Of a stretch of DNA of 64,000 bases, positions 26,269-36,300 are shown piece by piece. Below the pieces are notes generated by a model. The model made no database searches and had not been told where the DNA came from. It saw only the letters and a list, made by a program, of their open reading frames with translations. Origin of the DNA: Lachnospiraceae bacterium (GTDB lineage: Bacteria; Bacillota; Clostridia; Lachnospirales; Lachnospiraceae); NCBI GenBank assembly GCA_015056945.1, contig SVFH01000001.1:62001-126000 (forward strand), given 5' to 3'. The position numbers and the translations under genes were made by a program. Numbering within the stretch: position 1 is the first letter of the stretch; each line of letters starts with the position of its first letter.

Positions 26269-28359
26269 ATGAACATTTACACAACAGACAAAATACGTAA
26301 CGTTGTTTTGCTTGGTCACGGTGGTTGTGGTAAGACCAGTTTGGCGGAAGCAATGGCGTATCTTGCAGGATTGACCTCACGAATGGGAAAAGTAACGGAT
26401 GGTAACACCGTTAGTGATTATGGCAAAGAAGAAATTAAAAGAGGTATTTCAATTTCGACATCCATTATTTCTATGGAATGGAATGATGTGAAGTTTAACA
26501 TTATGGATACACCGGGATTTTTCGACTTTGTTGGTGAAGTTGAAGAAGCTTGTTCTGCGGCAGATGCAGCGATTATCGTTGTTTCCGGTAAGGCCGGTAT
26601 TGAAGTCGGAACCGAACGCGCATGGGATTTATGTGAGAAGTATAAATTGCCGCGTATGTTTTTTGTTACGGAAATGGATATCGATAATGCTTCATATCGT
26701 CAGGTTGTAGAAGATTTAACCGAAAAGTATGGCAAAAAGATTGCTCCGTTCCATTTGCCGATTCGCGAAAATGAAAAGTTTGTCGGCTATGTAAATGTTA
26801 TTGCTGAGCAAGGCTATCGCTGGGAAGGTAAGGAAGTTGTAGAATGCGATATTCCTGATGCTAATAAAGAGTATCTTGATAATTATCGTGAAACGTTAAT
26901 GGAGGCAATTGCCGAAACCAGTGAAGATTTAATGGAGCGTTATTTTGCAGGAGAAACATTCTCTGAGAATGAAATCCGTGCTGCACTTCGTGTTTCTGTA
27001 AATGATTGCAGTATCGTTCCTATATCCATGGGTTCAAATGTTCTTTGTCAGGGTATTTATACTTTGATGGATGATATTATGAAATACATGCCTTCACCTG
27101 ACAACGAAACTGTTGCCGGCATTGATTTGAAGACGAATGAAGTATTTGAAGCTAATTATGATTTCTCCAAAACGAAATCTGCATATATTTTCAAAACGCT
27201 TGTTGATCCGTTTATCGGAAAGTATTCTATGATTAAGGTAATGTCAGGTGTACTTAAAACCGATGATTTGATGTACAACGATGAGAAAGACGTCGAGGAA
27301 AAGATTGGCAAGATTTACGTAATGCAGGGTAATAAACCGATTGAAGTTAACGAATTACATGCAGGTGATATTGGTGCCTTGGCTAAGATTACGGCAGCAA
27401 GAACCGGTAATACACTTTCAACGAAATCACATATTATTCGTTATGGAAAGGCAGAGCTTCCTGTTCCGTATACATACAAACGTTATCATGCAGTAAATAA
27501 GGGAGATGTTGATAAGATTGCACAGTCTTTACAGAAAATGATGCATGAAGATCAGACATTAAAAGCTGTAAATGATGCTGAGAATAAACAGATGCTTCTT
27601 TATGGAATGGGTGATTTACACCTTGATGTAGTGGTTAGTCGTTTGCTAAACGAATATAAAGTTGGCATCGAGTTGACTAAGCCGAAAATTGCGTTCCGCG
27701 AAACAATTAAGAAAAAATCCGATGTTGAATATAAGTATAAGAAACAGTCCGGCGGACATGGTCAGTATGGTCATGTAAAGATGCGTTTTGAATCATCAGG
27801 AGATATGGAATCGCCGTATGTATTTGAAGAATGCGTTGTTGGTGGTGCTGTCCCCAAAAACTTCTTCCCTGCTGTTGAAAAGGGCTTGCAGGAAGCAGTG
27901 CTTCGTGGACCTATGGCTGCATATCCGGTTGTTGGTGTAAAGGCTACATTATATGATGGTTCTTATCATCCCGTAGATTCCTCTGAAATGGCATTTAAGA
28001 TGGCTGCAAGTCAGGCATTTAAAAAAGGATTTATGGAAGCAGGACCGATTCTCCTTGAACCGATTGCTTCTTTGAAGGTTACTGTACCTGATAAGTATAC
28101 CGGCGATGTTATGGGAGATTTGAATAAGCGTAGAGGTCGTGTTCTTGGTATGAATCCTGTGGGCAACGGAAAGACTGTTGTTGAAGCTGATATTCCAATG
28201 ATGAGTCTTTTCGGATATTGTACTGATTTGCGTTCCATGACCGGTGGTCGCGGTGATTACATGTATGAGTTTGCACGCTATGAACAGGCTCCTTCTGATG
28301 TTCAGGATGCAGAAGTGAAAGCAAGAGCAGAGAAAGTTGCTGCAAGTAATGAAGAATAA
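26269..28359 (+). CDS. Elongation factor G-like GTPase (EF-G-2 type paralogue)
   Basis: A 696-aa translational GTPase with the full five-domain EF-G layout. G1 is GHGGCGKTS (16-24), switch I holds KRGISIS rather than the canonical ERGITI, G3 is DTPGFFDF (80-87), and the G4 position reads TEMD (134-137) instead of NKxD. VGTERAWDL and the C-terminal GGHGQYGHV are shared with EF-G-2 proteins such as that of Thermus. Canonical EF-G usually sits in the str operon with rpsL, rpsG and tuf; here it stands alone with its own promoter and terminator, which supports a paralogue. It may act on ribosomes under special conditions; the altered G4 raises the question of nucleotide specificity. Confidence 0.88.
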   Translation: MNIYTTDKIRNVVLLGHGGCGKTSLAEAMAYLAGLTSRMGKVTDGNTVSDYGKEEIKRGISISTSIISMEWNDVKFNIMDTPGFFDFVGEVEEACSAADAAIIVVSGKAGIEVGTERAWDLCEKYKLPRMFFVTEMDIDNASYRQVVEDLTEKYGKKIAPFHLPIRENEKFVGYVNVIAEQGYRWEGKEVVECDIPDANKEYLDNYRETLMEAIAETSEDLMERYFAGETFSENEIRAALRVSVNDCSIVPISMGSNVLCQGIYTLMDDIMKYMPSPDNETVAGIDLKTNEVFEANYDFSKTKSAYIFKTLVDPFIGKYSMIKVMSGVLKTDDLMYNDEKDVEEKIGKIYVMQGNKPIEVNELHAGDIGALAKITAARTGNTLSTKSHIIRYGKAELPVPYTYKRYHAVNKGDVDKIAQSLQKMMHEDQTLKAVNDAENKQMLLYGMGDLHLDVVVSRLLNEYKVGIELTKPKIAFRETIKKKSDVEYKYKKQSGGHGQYGHVKMRFESSGDMESPYVFEECVVGGAVPKNFFPAVEKGLQEAVLRGPMAAYPVVGVKATLYDGSYHPVDSSEMAFKMAASQAFKKGFMEAGPILLEPIASLKVTVPDKYTGDVMGDLNKRRGRVLGMNPVGNGKTVVEADIPMMSLFGYCTDLRSMTGGRGDYMYEFARYEQAPSDVQDAEVKARAEKVAASNEE

Positions 28360-28371
28360 ATTGTTATTTTT

Positions 28372-28402
28372 AGGGACACCACGTTAGGTGTCCCTTTTTT
28401 CT
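28372..28402 (+). terminator. Terminator of the EF-G-2-like gene
   Basis: AGGGACACC / GGTGTCCCT stem with a six-base loop followed by a T run. Confidence 0.9.
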
Positions 28403-28412
28403 TTGCATTATC

Positions 28413-28442
28413 TTGTGTTTTACCTCTGTTGTGTGTTATATT
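28413..28442 (+). promoter_or_regulatory. Possible promoter of the TIR-LRR gene
   Basis: TTGTGT (28413-28418), an 18-base spacer and TATATT (28437-28442), 45 bases before the start codon. Imperfect boxes. Confidence 0.4.
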
Positions 28443-28487
28443 AAATTAGTTGTATTGTTAAGATTTTTATCGAGAGGGAATTTTAGT

Positions 28488-30722
28488 ATGGCAGACGTTT
28501 TTATAAGTCACAGTTCAAAAGATAAGGAGATTGCAGACCGTTTGTGCGAGTATTTGGAACGTAATGGTTTGAAGTGTTGGATTGCACCGAGAAATATTGA
28601 ACCCGGGTGTGAATGGCCTGTTGCAATCAGTGAAGCAATTCAAAATGTTAAAATCATGGTTGTGATTTATAGTCATAATGCGGCTTCATCAACGCAGGTT
28701 CCTAAAGAATTAACATTAGCCGACAAAAGAAAGAAGAGGATCATTCCTTATAAAATTGATGATGCTGATTTGGAAGGTTCGTTTGACTATTTTTTGTCAA
28801 GTGCACATTGGATAATGGAAGATAAAGCAAATCCGGATGCATCATTTGCCGAATTACGCAAGGTTATTTGCAATTCCATCGGCTTTATAATGCCACAGGA
28901 ACTTGAGGCAGCTTCACATATATCGGAAGACAATATTCACCAAACTGTGATTACACAACCGGTATCTTCAAAAGAGGTCAAAACGGTTTCCGGTCCGGTG
29001 AAAAATAAGACCAAAAAGAAAAAGGCATGGTTACTTCCTGTTTGTATCGGAGGTGGTATCGTCGCTTTGGGGCTTCTTTTGTTCTTTGTTATAGGAATTG
29101 CGCTTATCGGCGTCGGATTAAGCAGTTCTTCCGGAACAAATAATATGAATGCTTCGTCTGATAAGGTTTCTCCGGCATCTGATTTTCAGTATTTGGTAGA
29201 CCCTGAAGGAGTTGTAATTACGAAATATATCGGAACCGAAGAAGAAGTAGTGGTACCATCGGAGATTTCCGGAACTTCGGTTGTAGAGATTTCTAATAAT
29301 GCATTTGCAAATAATACTGAAATTAAGACAGTATATTTACCGAATTCAATTCTTTTTATTGAATATGGGGCATTTTGTAACTCATCAGTTGAAAAAGTAT
29401 TTTTGCCGAAAAATCTTACACGAATATGTTCTTATGCCTTTTATGGTTGTAAAAATTTAAAGCAAATTACTTTTCCGAATACAATAGAACGAATAGAACC
29501 TTATGCATTTGGTGAGAGCGGTTTGGAGGAACTTGTATTACCGAATTCTGTACAGCATATTATGGAGTTTTCTTTTTATAATTGTACAAAATTAAAGAGT
29601 ATAACGTTCTCTGAAAATTTAAAAAGTATTGGAACAGGGGCTTTTGCTTTTACAGCAGTTGCAGAAGTAAACTTGCCTGATTCGATTCGTCATTTATCCG
29701 CTGAAGTCTTTATGGAATGTGATGAATTGGTTAGTATTAAGTTTCCCCGTGACATAACTTCTATTCCTTCGCATTTCCTGTATTCATGTTCGAAACTTAA
29801 AGATGTTACGTTCCCGAGCGGATTGCTTAAAATTGATTATTATGCGTTTGGATTTACAGCACTTGAAAAGGTTGATCTTTCGAATACTCCGTTGATTTCG
29901 ATTGAATATGGTGCTTTTGAATCTTGTATAAATTTGAATGAAGTAATATTTCCGAATTCGCTAATTGTTATTGAAGATAGGGCATTTCGGGCGTGTGCGT
30001 CTTTGTCGGATGTTTATTTGCCGGAGCGGTTTCAGTACCTTTATTCTACAGCATTTGAATTGTCTGATAAAATTAAGGTTTATTTTGAAGATAAAGAATT
30101 TTTGTATGATGAATTGTCCGGATTATCCGTTAAGATGAACGAAAAGCTTGCATCTAAATTTACATCTACCTTAACAGATGATGGTTTACGAATCGATTCT
30201 TACATTGGCACGGATATGTGTGTGGTTGTGCCGGAGACCATAAATGGAGTTTCGGTTACTTCGCTTGGAAGTAATGCATTTTTCAGCAATAAAGAACTGC
30301 TTTTTATTTTCTTGCCTTATACATTGCACACGATAGAAGCGAATGCATTTATGTATTGTTCTAATTTGCAGATGGTTTCGGGAGGAGAAAGTGTGACAAC
30401 TGTTGGTGATTCTGCATTTGCCTTGTCAGGTTTGATTGAACCATTCTTACCGTTAGGTGTTACAAATATTCCGATGAATATGTTTTATGGTTGCAATAAC
30501 TTGACGAATATATATGTACATAAGTATGTTACGGCTGTTTATCCTATGGCATTTGCTTATTGTGAATCTTTGGATACGATTAGTTTTACCGAAACAACGA
30601 AAGAGATTTCATGGGATGCTTTCACGGAATCTTTTGCGGTAAATGTATATGTACCATATTATTCCTATTCATATGAGCAATTAGAATTAATACCGAACCT
30701 TGTTGATTATCAGGGGTATTAA
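28488..30722 (+). CDS. TIR domain - transmembrane helix - BspA-type LRR protein
   Basis: A 744-aa protein. Residues 1-130 form a TIR domain: DVFISHSSKDKEIA, then CWIAPRNIEPGCEW, MVVIYSHNAASS and VPKELTLADKRKKRIIP, with Glu74 at the position of the catalytic glutamate of NAD-cleaving TIRs. A linker with a KKKK patch leads into one helix (about 181-210). The rest (about 230-744) is a string of ~23-residue LRR_5 repeats of the BspA/Treponema type (IEPYAFGESGLEELVLPNS and similar). By the positive-inside rule the TIR is cytoplasmic and the LRRs face outward, as in a Toll-like receptor with reversed domain order. ATG 28488 is preferred over an upstream in-frame ATG because GAGAGGGA precedes it. 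Ligand and effector activity are unknown. Confidence 0.9.
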   Translation: MADVFISHSSKDKEIADRLCEYLERNGLKCWIAPRNIEPGCEWPVAISEAIQNVKIMVVIYSHNAASSTQVPKELTLADKRKKRIIPYKIDDADLEGSFDYFLSSAHWIMEDKANPDASFAELRKVICNSIGFIMPQELEAASHISEDNIHQTVITQPVSSKEVKTVSGPVKNKTKKKKAWLLPVCIGGGIVALGLLLFFVIGIALIGVGLSSSSGTNNMNASSDKVSPASDFQYLVDPEGVVITKYIGTEEEVVVPSEISGTSVVEISNNAFANNTEIKTVYLPNSILFIEYGAFCNSSVEKVFLPKNLTRICSYAFYGCKNLKQITFPNTIERIEPYAFGESGLEELVLPNSVQHIMEFSFYNCTKLKSITFSENLKSIGTGAFAFTAVAEVNLPDSIRHLSAEVFMECDELVSIKFPRDITSIPSHFLYSCSKLKDVTFPSGLLKIDYYAFGFTALEKVDLSNTPLISIEYGAFESCINLNEVIFPNSLIVIEDRAFRACASLSDVYLPERFQYLYSTAFELSDKIKVYFEDKEFLYDELSGLSVKMNEKLASKFTSTLTDDGLRIDSYIGTDMCVVVPETINGVSVTSLGSNAFFSNKELLFIFLPYTLHTIEANAFMYCSNLQMVSGGESVTTVGDSAFALSGLIEPFLPLGVTNIPMNMFYGCNNLTNIYVHKYVTAVYPMAFAYCESLDTISFTETTKEISWDAFTESFAVNVYVPYYSYSYEQLELIPNLVDYQGY

Positions 30723-30870
30723 AAAATGAAAAAATGGATTTTCCTGCAGATGCACCCAAAGATGATGCAATGCTGCAGGAAAAGAAGAAGTTACTGATAA
30801 GTTTACAGGAATCATTGTAAAAAAATTATCATTCCGGAAGAAATGTTTCTGTTATTATGAAACCTTAATA
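30723..30870. other. Short gap between convergent genes
   Basis: About 150 bases with no credible gene. A direct repeat of CTGCAG-containing words (TCCTGCAGATG, GCTGCAGGAAA) is visible near 30742-30782 but forms no clear terminator. Confidence 0.4.
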
Positions 30871-31143
30871 TTATTCGATGTGATATTGTTTTAATATTTT
30901 TTGAATCAATACCTGTTCCTGGGGTGTTGCAGTTTGTTTGATTTGACTTGCAAGCAAGAGAATGTCTGCATTGCTGAAGGTAATGCCGGCGTCTCTTGCT
31001 TCTTTCATTTTTTTCTTCATGAATTGCATGCCTTCGGTTTTGTCTTTGAACTTAGATGCTTCTTCGGTAAAAGAAGCCATAAAAGCTTTCTTTTCTTCTG
31101 AAAGCGCTATTTTCTTACTTAAATCATCAAGATTGATACTCAT
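30871..31143 (-). CDS. Small acidic/basic helical protein of unknown function
   Basis: A 90-aa soluble protein, almost wholly helical and charged (KKKMKEARDAGITF), with no membrane segment and no family recognised. Its ATG overlaps the stop of the upstream minus-strand gene (ATGA), with GGAGGATAATGA as ribosome site, so the two are translationally coupled. Confidence 0.65.
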   Translation of the reverse strand: MSINLDDLSKKIALSEEKKAFMASFTEEASKFKDKTEGMQFMKKKMKEARDAGITFSNADILLLASQIKQTATPQEQVLIQKILKQYHIE

Positions 31144-31508
31144 TCATTATCCTCCTTCATGGACATCATTTCCTGATACATCTGCATTGTTTCCATCATT
31201 TCCTCCATTTGATTGATACTTTCACGTTGTTCAGGGGGAAGTTCTTCTTTTAATTTTTTGAGTATATTCTCCATTGACGGTTTTTCCGGCTCTTTTATGT
31301 ATCTGCCTGCATTTACTTCGTTTAGTAATTGTATGGATTGTCTTAATTCCATTACTTTAATAAGAAGCTCGACTTTGCAACGGAGCGAAGTGTCAAGAAA
31401 CTGGCAGAAAATACGAAGCATACATAGCTGTGTTTGCGAAAGTATTTCTGAATGATCTGAATTGTTTGGCTGGTTTGTATTGCAAGAATCTCTGTCAAAA
31501 ATTATCAT
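31140..31508 (-). CDS. Helical protein of unknown function, partner of the downstream 90-aa protein
   Basis: A 122-aa soluble protein. The N-terminal half has cysteines and hydrophobic helices (LCMLRIFCQFLDTSLRCKVE) and the C-terminal half is a Glu/Met-rich coiled coil (MEEMMETMQMYQEMMSMK). AGAGAGGGATTGATAG before the ATG is a good ribosome site. The coupling to the 90-aa gene suggests that the two products bind each other. Function unknown. Confidence 0.65.
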   Translation of the reverse strand: MIIFDRDSCNTNQPNNSDHSEILSQTQLCMLRIFCQFLDTSLRCKVELLIKVMELRQSIQLLNEVNAGRYIKEPEKPSMENILKKLKEELPPEQRESINQMEEMMETMQMYQEMMSMKEDNE

Positions 31509-31545
31509 CTATCAATCCCTCTCTTGTATAATCTATGCATACCGC

Positions 31546-31580
31546 AATAAAAAATGCCGGACACTTGCGTCTCCGGCATA
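31546..31580 (-). terminator. Terminator of the cysteine-rich protein gene
   Basis: On the minus strand ATGCCGGA and TCCGGCAT form a stem followed by TTTTTTATT. It separates the cysteine-rich gene from the two-gene unit transcribed in the same direction further left. Confidence 0.85.
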
Positions 31581-31587
31581 AATTTAA

Positions 31588-31878
31588 TTAGCAGCCAAAA
31601 CCGTTTTTGTTACCGCAGCAGCAAAGTAAGAGAAGGATCCAGATGATACTTTCGCATCCGTTGCCCATACCGCATCCGCTGTTCTGCTGAGAAGAACCAT
31701 TATTGCCGCAGCAGCACAGAAGAAGTAAAATCCAGATAATGGAAGAGCATCCGCCATTGTTTCTTGTCTGTGAACAGGAATTGCATCCGCATGTGTATGC
31801 AGGTGCTGCAGCACATCCGCAAGAATCATTGCAATCACATGCATTGTTGAAAGAACAGGAATTTGTAAAGTCACTCAT
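31588..31878 (-). CDS. Cysteine-rich small protein with a duplicated WILLLLCCCGN segment
   Basis: A 96-aa protein with about 20 cysteines. The first 45 residues hold spaced CxC and CxxC motifs (CDCNDSCGC, CGCNSC). Then the segment SIIWILLLLCCCGN occurs twice, joined by a glycine- and cysteine-containing spacer. Proteins of this type are common in Clostridia and are often labelled 'chorion class high-cysteine' proteins, a similarity of composition rather than function. The short hydrophobic stretches could insert in a membrane or coat layer. A TTG five codons upstream contains the ribosome site GGGAGG itself, so the ATG at 31878 is the start. Role unknown; metal binding or a spore/envelope structure is possible. 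Confidence 0.7.
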   Translation of the reverse strand: MSDFTNSCSFNNACDCNDSCGCAAAPAYTCGCNSCSQTRNNGGCSSIIWILLLLCCCGNNGSSQQNSGCGMGNGCESIIWILLLLCCCGNKNGFGC

Positions 31879-32021
31879 ATATGAGCCTCCCAAAAAGAAT
31901 TGTTATACTTTATCTTATGTATAAGGCTTGTTTTTTGTTACGATTAATTTATGAATTACCCAAAACTTTTAATTTTGACGAAATAAAACACATAAATAAT
32001 AGCAATATATTGTAAAAACAC

Positions 32022-32049
32022 TTGATAAAAATTCAATATATAGTAAAAT
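32022..32049 (+). promoter_or_regulatory. Promoter of the sortase-LRR genes
   Basis: TTGATA (32022-32027), a 16-base spacer and TAAAAT (32044-32049), 50 bases before the sortase start, in an A/T-rich divergent region. Confidence 0.5.
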
Positions 32050-32098
32050 ATATATGTAAAAGTGTACAATTTTCATGTAAAAGAAGGATAATAATCGG

Positions 32099-33277
32099 AT
32101 GAGCCGTTTTGTTTTGGGGAAATATCGATTTCTGACACAGGAAGAATATGAAACTGCGAAATTAGAATCAGATACTATTCGTAAAATTCGTTCAGAGACT
32201 GATATGAATTCATATGATGCAGTTAAAAAGCTATATGCAAGATTGTCTAACGGCGAATTGTCTTTTTCTTCTCAAATCGGTCGAGATTTTGATGATGAAA
32301 TATTCGAATTATATGAAAAATTGAAAGCGGAATCCGGTGGAAAAGAAAAAAACTCAGGCAAAAAGAAAACATCGATTACGTCGGATAAAGTTTCTAAATT
32401 GGAAGATTTTGATTCTGATATGCAAAAACAAATACTTTTAGAAATGAAGAAAAGAGAGCGCAATCGCAAAATCGTACTTTCATTGTGTGTATTTGTTCTG
32501 GTTTGCTGTATCGGATATCTTATTTTCTATCAGTATATGGCTTCCAGAACGCAACATCAGCTTGAACAATTGGCACATGTCCGTGAAGAATATCAGTCGT
32601 CATCCTTAAATGATACGAAAGAGGATGATGAAGCAAAGGAAGAGCATTATTATGCGAATCTTACTACCGGTTCTGATGAAAGCGGTATGCCGGATATTCT
32701 TCCGTTGTATGAAGATTTATATAATCAGAATAAAAGTCTAATAGGATGGCTTAAAATTGCCGATACAATAATTGACTATCCTGTTATGCAGTCACCAAAT
32801 AATGAATATTATTTGGATCATAATTTTTATCAGAAATATGACAAAAATGGTTCTATATTTCTTGATGCCGAATGTGATATTCATCCTCGAAGTGATAATC
32901 TGATTTTATACGGACATCACATGAAGAGTGGTAAGATGTTCGGAAGCCTTTGGAAATATGAAGATAAAAATTATTATCTCAAGCATAAACACATTGAATT
33001 CGATACCATTTATGAAACCGGTATTTATGAAGTGATGTATGTATTTAGGGACAGGGTCTATTCAAAAGAAGATGTAAACTTTAAATATTATGAATTTGTG
33101 AATGCAAATTCCGCAACGGAATTTGACTCATATATGAATGAAATGGCAACCATGTCTTACTATGATACAGGTGTGGTTGCTGAATATGGCGACAAACTTC
33201 TTATGTTATCTACTTGTGATTATGAACAAAGTAACGGGAGGTTTGTTGTTGTTGCACGTAAAATCACCTCGGATTGA
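32099..33277 (+). CDS. Class B sortase
   Basis: A 392-aa membrane-anchored transpeptidase. Residues 1-120 are a charged, probably cytoplasmic extension, unusually long for the family; one transmembrane helix lies at about 122-143, and the sortase barrel occupies the C-terminal 220 residues. The catalytic triad is visible: His273 in YGHHMKSGKMF, Cys373 in STCDYE and Arg in NGRFVVVARK. Class B sortases attach proteins carrying NPxTN-, SPxTG- or PPxTG-type signals to peptidoglycan. The next gene, 64 bases on, encodes a large surface protein with a TPKTG signal and is the natural substrate. Confidence 0.93.
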   Translation: MSRFVLGKYRFLTQEEYETAKLESDTIRKIRSETDMNSYDAVKKLYARLSNGELSFSSQIGRDFDDEIFELYEKLKAESGGKEKNSGKKKTSITSDKVSKLEDFDSDMQKQILLEMKKRERNRKIVLSLCVFVLVCCIGYLIFYQYMASRTQHQLEQLAHVREEYQSSSLNDTKEDDEAKEEHYYANLTTGSDESGMPDILPLYEDLYNQNKSLIGWLKIADTIIDYPVMQSPNNEYYLDHNFYQKYDKNGSIFLDAECDIHPRSDNLILYGHHMKSGKMFGSLWKYEDKNYYLKHKHIEFDTIYETGIYEVMYVFRDRVYSKEDVNFKYYEFVNANSATEFDSYMNEMATMSYYDTGVVAEYGDKLLMLSTCDYEQSNGRFVVVARKITSD

Positions 33278-33341
33278 GAGAATATAGGATTTTTAGTATG
33301 AACACCATATGTTTTTTGTTCAACTTGAAAGGGGAGGCATT

Positions 33342-36300
33342 ATGACAAAACAAAAAAAGAAAAGAAGACTTAGTGCACGTATGAAAAAAACAATTCGTTA
33401 TACAGTAGGCGGTTTATTACTGGTTACAGCACTTGTTGTGGCTTTAATACCTCAAAAGGGGATTGAAGCGAGTGGAGAAGAACCGCGTGTTACGGTTTCT
33501 GATTCGGAAAGCAGCATTCCTGTGATTGATGATAAGGATACGGTATATACCACAGGTGATGGTATGTTTCAGTTTGCTTATGTTGAGAAGGGGAGCGGCG
33601 GTGATAAGGTAGCGGTTATTGTCGGCTATGATTATGAACGTTCTCTTGAAGGCGGTGAACTTACAATTCCAAATACTGTGGACGCTTATGTAAAGTATAC
33701 ACATGCACAGGGAACTTCGGGCGGATATGTTGCTGTCGGTAAAAGCGGTAATATTTTATATTATCCTGTTTATCACGAAGTAGAAAAAGAAGTTGGTAAA
33801 GATGAAGATGGTAATCCGATTGTTGAAGTTGTAAAAGAAATCCTTCGCTATGATCCTTGCCTCTATTCAACCTATACTTCCTGGTATTATACAGATGACG
33901 GCAATGTTCGTGAACCGAAAGATTATTATTATGAAGATTCTTCTGCTCCGGAAGGTTATTCCCCGACATTACTTGAAATCTATCAGCGTATTCAGAATGC
34001 TTCCGTAGCATATATATCAAGTCAGCATGTTGTTAAAAATGAAGATGGAGAATGGGTGCTTGATCCGACACCGAATACCGGTATTTTCTCTAAGGCTACG
34101 AATATTCAGATATTAAAAACCGGTTCAAATCTTCTTGGTATCGGTAACTATGCTTTTTATGAATGCGCATCCCTCCGCGGAATTGATTTATCTGATGGTG
34201 CAAATACAATCGGTAATTATGCATTTGCAAATTGCGTAAACCTTGAGTATGCAAATTTTCCGATTAATTCAAGTGTAAAAGCTCTTGGTGATCATGTGTT
34301 TTATAATTGTCGCTCTTTAAAAGAGTTTGATATGCCTGTTGCAGTACAGAAGGTTGGAGATTCTGCTTTTGAAGGTTGTACAGGTCTTGTTGACTTGAAT
34401 CTTATGCCGCAGAGTAAAAATGTATTGCTTACTACACTTGGTGATAATGTATTTAAGAATTGTACAAAGCTTTCTAAGCTTGAACTTCCTGATACATACA
34501 ATGAAGATTTTGATATCTCATGGATTGAAGGCTGTTCTTCACTTGCATATATCCGTGTACCGAATCTTTCTCAGAGATTTGTGGCAAAAGGAAGTTTTGG
34601 ATTTGCGGAATTAATGGAACAGTTGCCGGAAGAATTCTATTTTGAAGGTGCTTCGGATTCCAAGATTCATGATATTTCCAAAACAAACAGTTTTGCGTTT
34701 AAATATCTTGATGAAGAGATTTATGAAAAGGTTGTTGTGGCCAGCGGTACAGCAGGTACAGGACAAACCGTGTTCAGGATTAATGATAAAAATGAATTGA
34801 TTTATTTCTATATGGACAAGACTGTTGCGGAAGTTGTACTTCCCGGCAAAATCGGTCCTTATGAAATCACAAGAATCGGTTCAACAAGTTTTAACGGAAA
34901 TCATCATATTAAGAAGATTTCCATTCCGGATAGTATTGTGGCCATTGAAGATAATGCTTTTTCGGGTTGTCATTGCTTACGAGATGTTATTTTTGAAGAT
35001 GCTTCCAAAATTGAAAAAATCGGTGCCGGTGCTTTTAATACACAGGTAGTTGATCCGATTATTGATGGCTGTAAACTTGATGACAAACCGGTATTGACTT
35101 TTACCGGCGTTGCAGAACCCGGTTCGGTTCCTTTTGAATATGCGATGAATCCGGCAAATAATATCAATCGCGGAAGTCAGCAGACTTCATTCATTACTTT
35201 CTACACAGGTTGGCCGTCCAACCTTACAATTCGATATAATGCGAATACGGATAAGAATGAATTGATTGATTATCCTTCTAATATGGAAGAGCTCGGAACC
35301 AAATATACTATGGCAAATTATCCGTATATCACACAGGAATGCGAGAACGCTGCTTCTAAAGCATATGCAAACTATAAGAGCGGCGCGCCTATGAGTCAGG
35401 ATGAAAAGGATATTATCGGAGCTGCATTAAACGTAAGAATCCCTGCGGGAGTAGAAAGCGTTAAAGAAGGTTTGTTCTCAGGCAAAACATCTGATGGTAC
35501 CGAAATCGGTATACCGAATACTTCTATCGAAACAATTACACTTGACGGATGTTCATCAATAACTCCGTATATGTTTTCGGGTTGTACAAACCTGATTGGA
35601 GCATATATCGGAGAGAAGACACAGGTTCTTGGTGATTATGCATTTGAAGGCTGTGCAAAGTTAGCAGATGTCGATGTTGCTTCCGGGTTAAATACATATG
35701 GTATCAGACCTTTTAAAGGCTGTAAAATTTTACAGGAAGTATCATTTATTGATAATCCTAATTTCACCTGTAAGGATGCGATTGTTTATGCTACCGTAAA
35801 CGGAGAAAAAACCAAACTTCTTGAAGTGCTTGAATCCAGAGGTGTATCTTATGGTACAGGTGCAATTACAGCTGCAGAATTAGAAGGTATTACAGAAATA
35901 GCGAAAGAAGCTGCAATGGATTGCGACGGTATTCTTTCTGTTGATTTCTCGAAATCTAAGATTAAAGAAATTCCGGAGTCCTGTTTTGAAGGTACAGATG
36001 GTTTGTATTCCATTATTTTACCTGATACTTGCCGAAATATTAATAAAAAAGCTTTCAAAGACAGTAATGTGCGTTATCTTGAAATACCTACCAGCGTTGG
36101 ATTTATTGATAATTCAGCATTTGAAAATGATAAACAGATTATTACTTTTTATTGTGAGCTTGACAGTCCTGCGGCAGTTTATGCAGATAATTATGAAAAC
36201 ATTGTTGTTTCCGAAAAAGCGGTTATATTTAAAGTTACATTTGCTGACGAAGACGGAACGGTTCTGGATACAGTATATGTTAATGCCGGTGCGGATGCGA

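Noticed and set aside
28488-30722. Calling the TIR-LRR gene an anti-phage defence system
   Set aside because: No neighbouring defence genes (helicase, nuclease, Thoeris-type partner) are present; the domain layout alone does not establish defence.
31894-32021. Strong promoter for the cysteine-rich minus-strand gene
   Set aside because: Only scattered A/T-rich words; no pair of boxes with proper spacing could be fixed.
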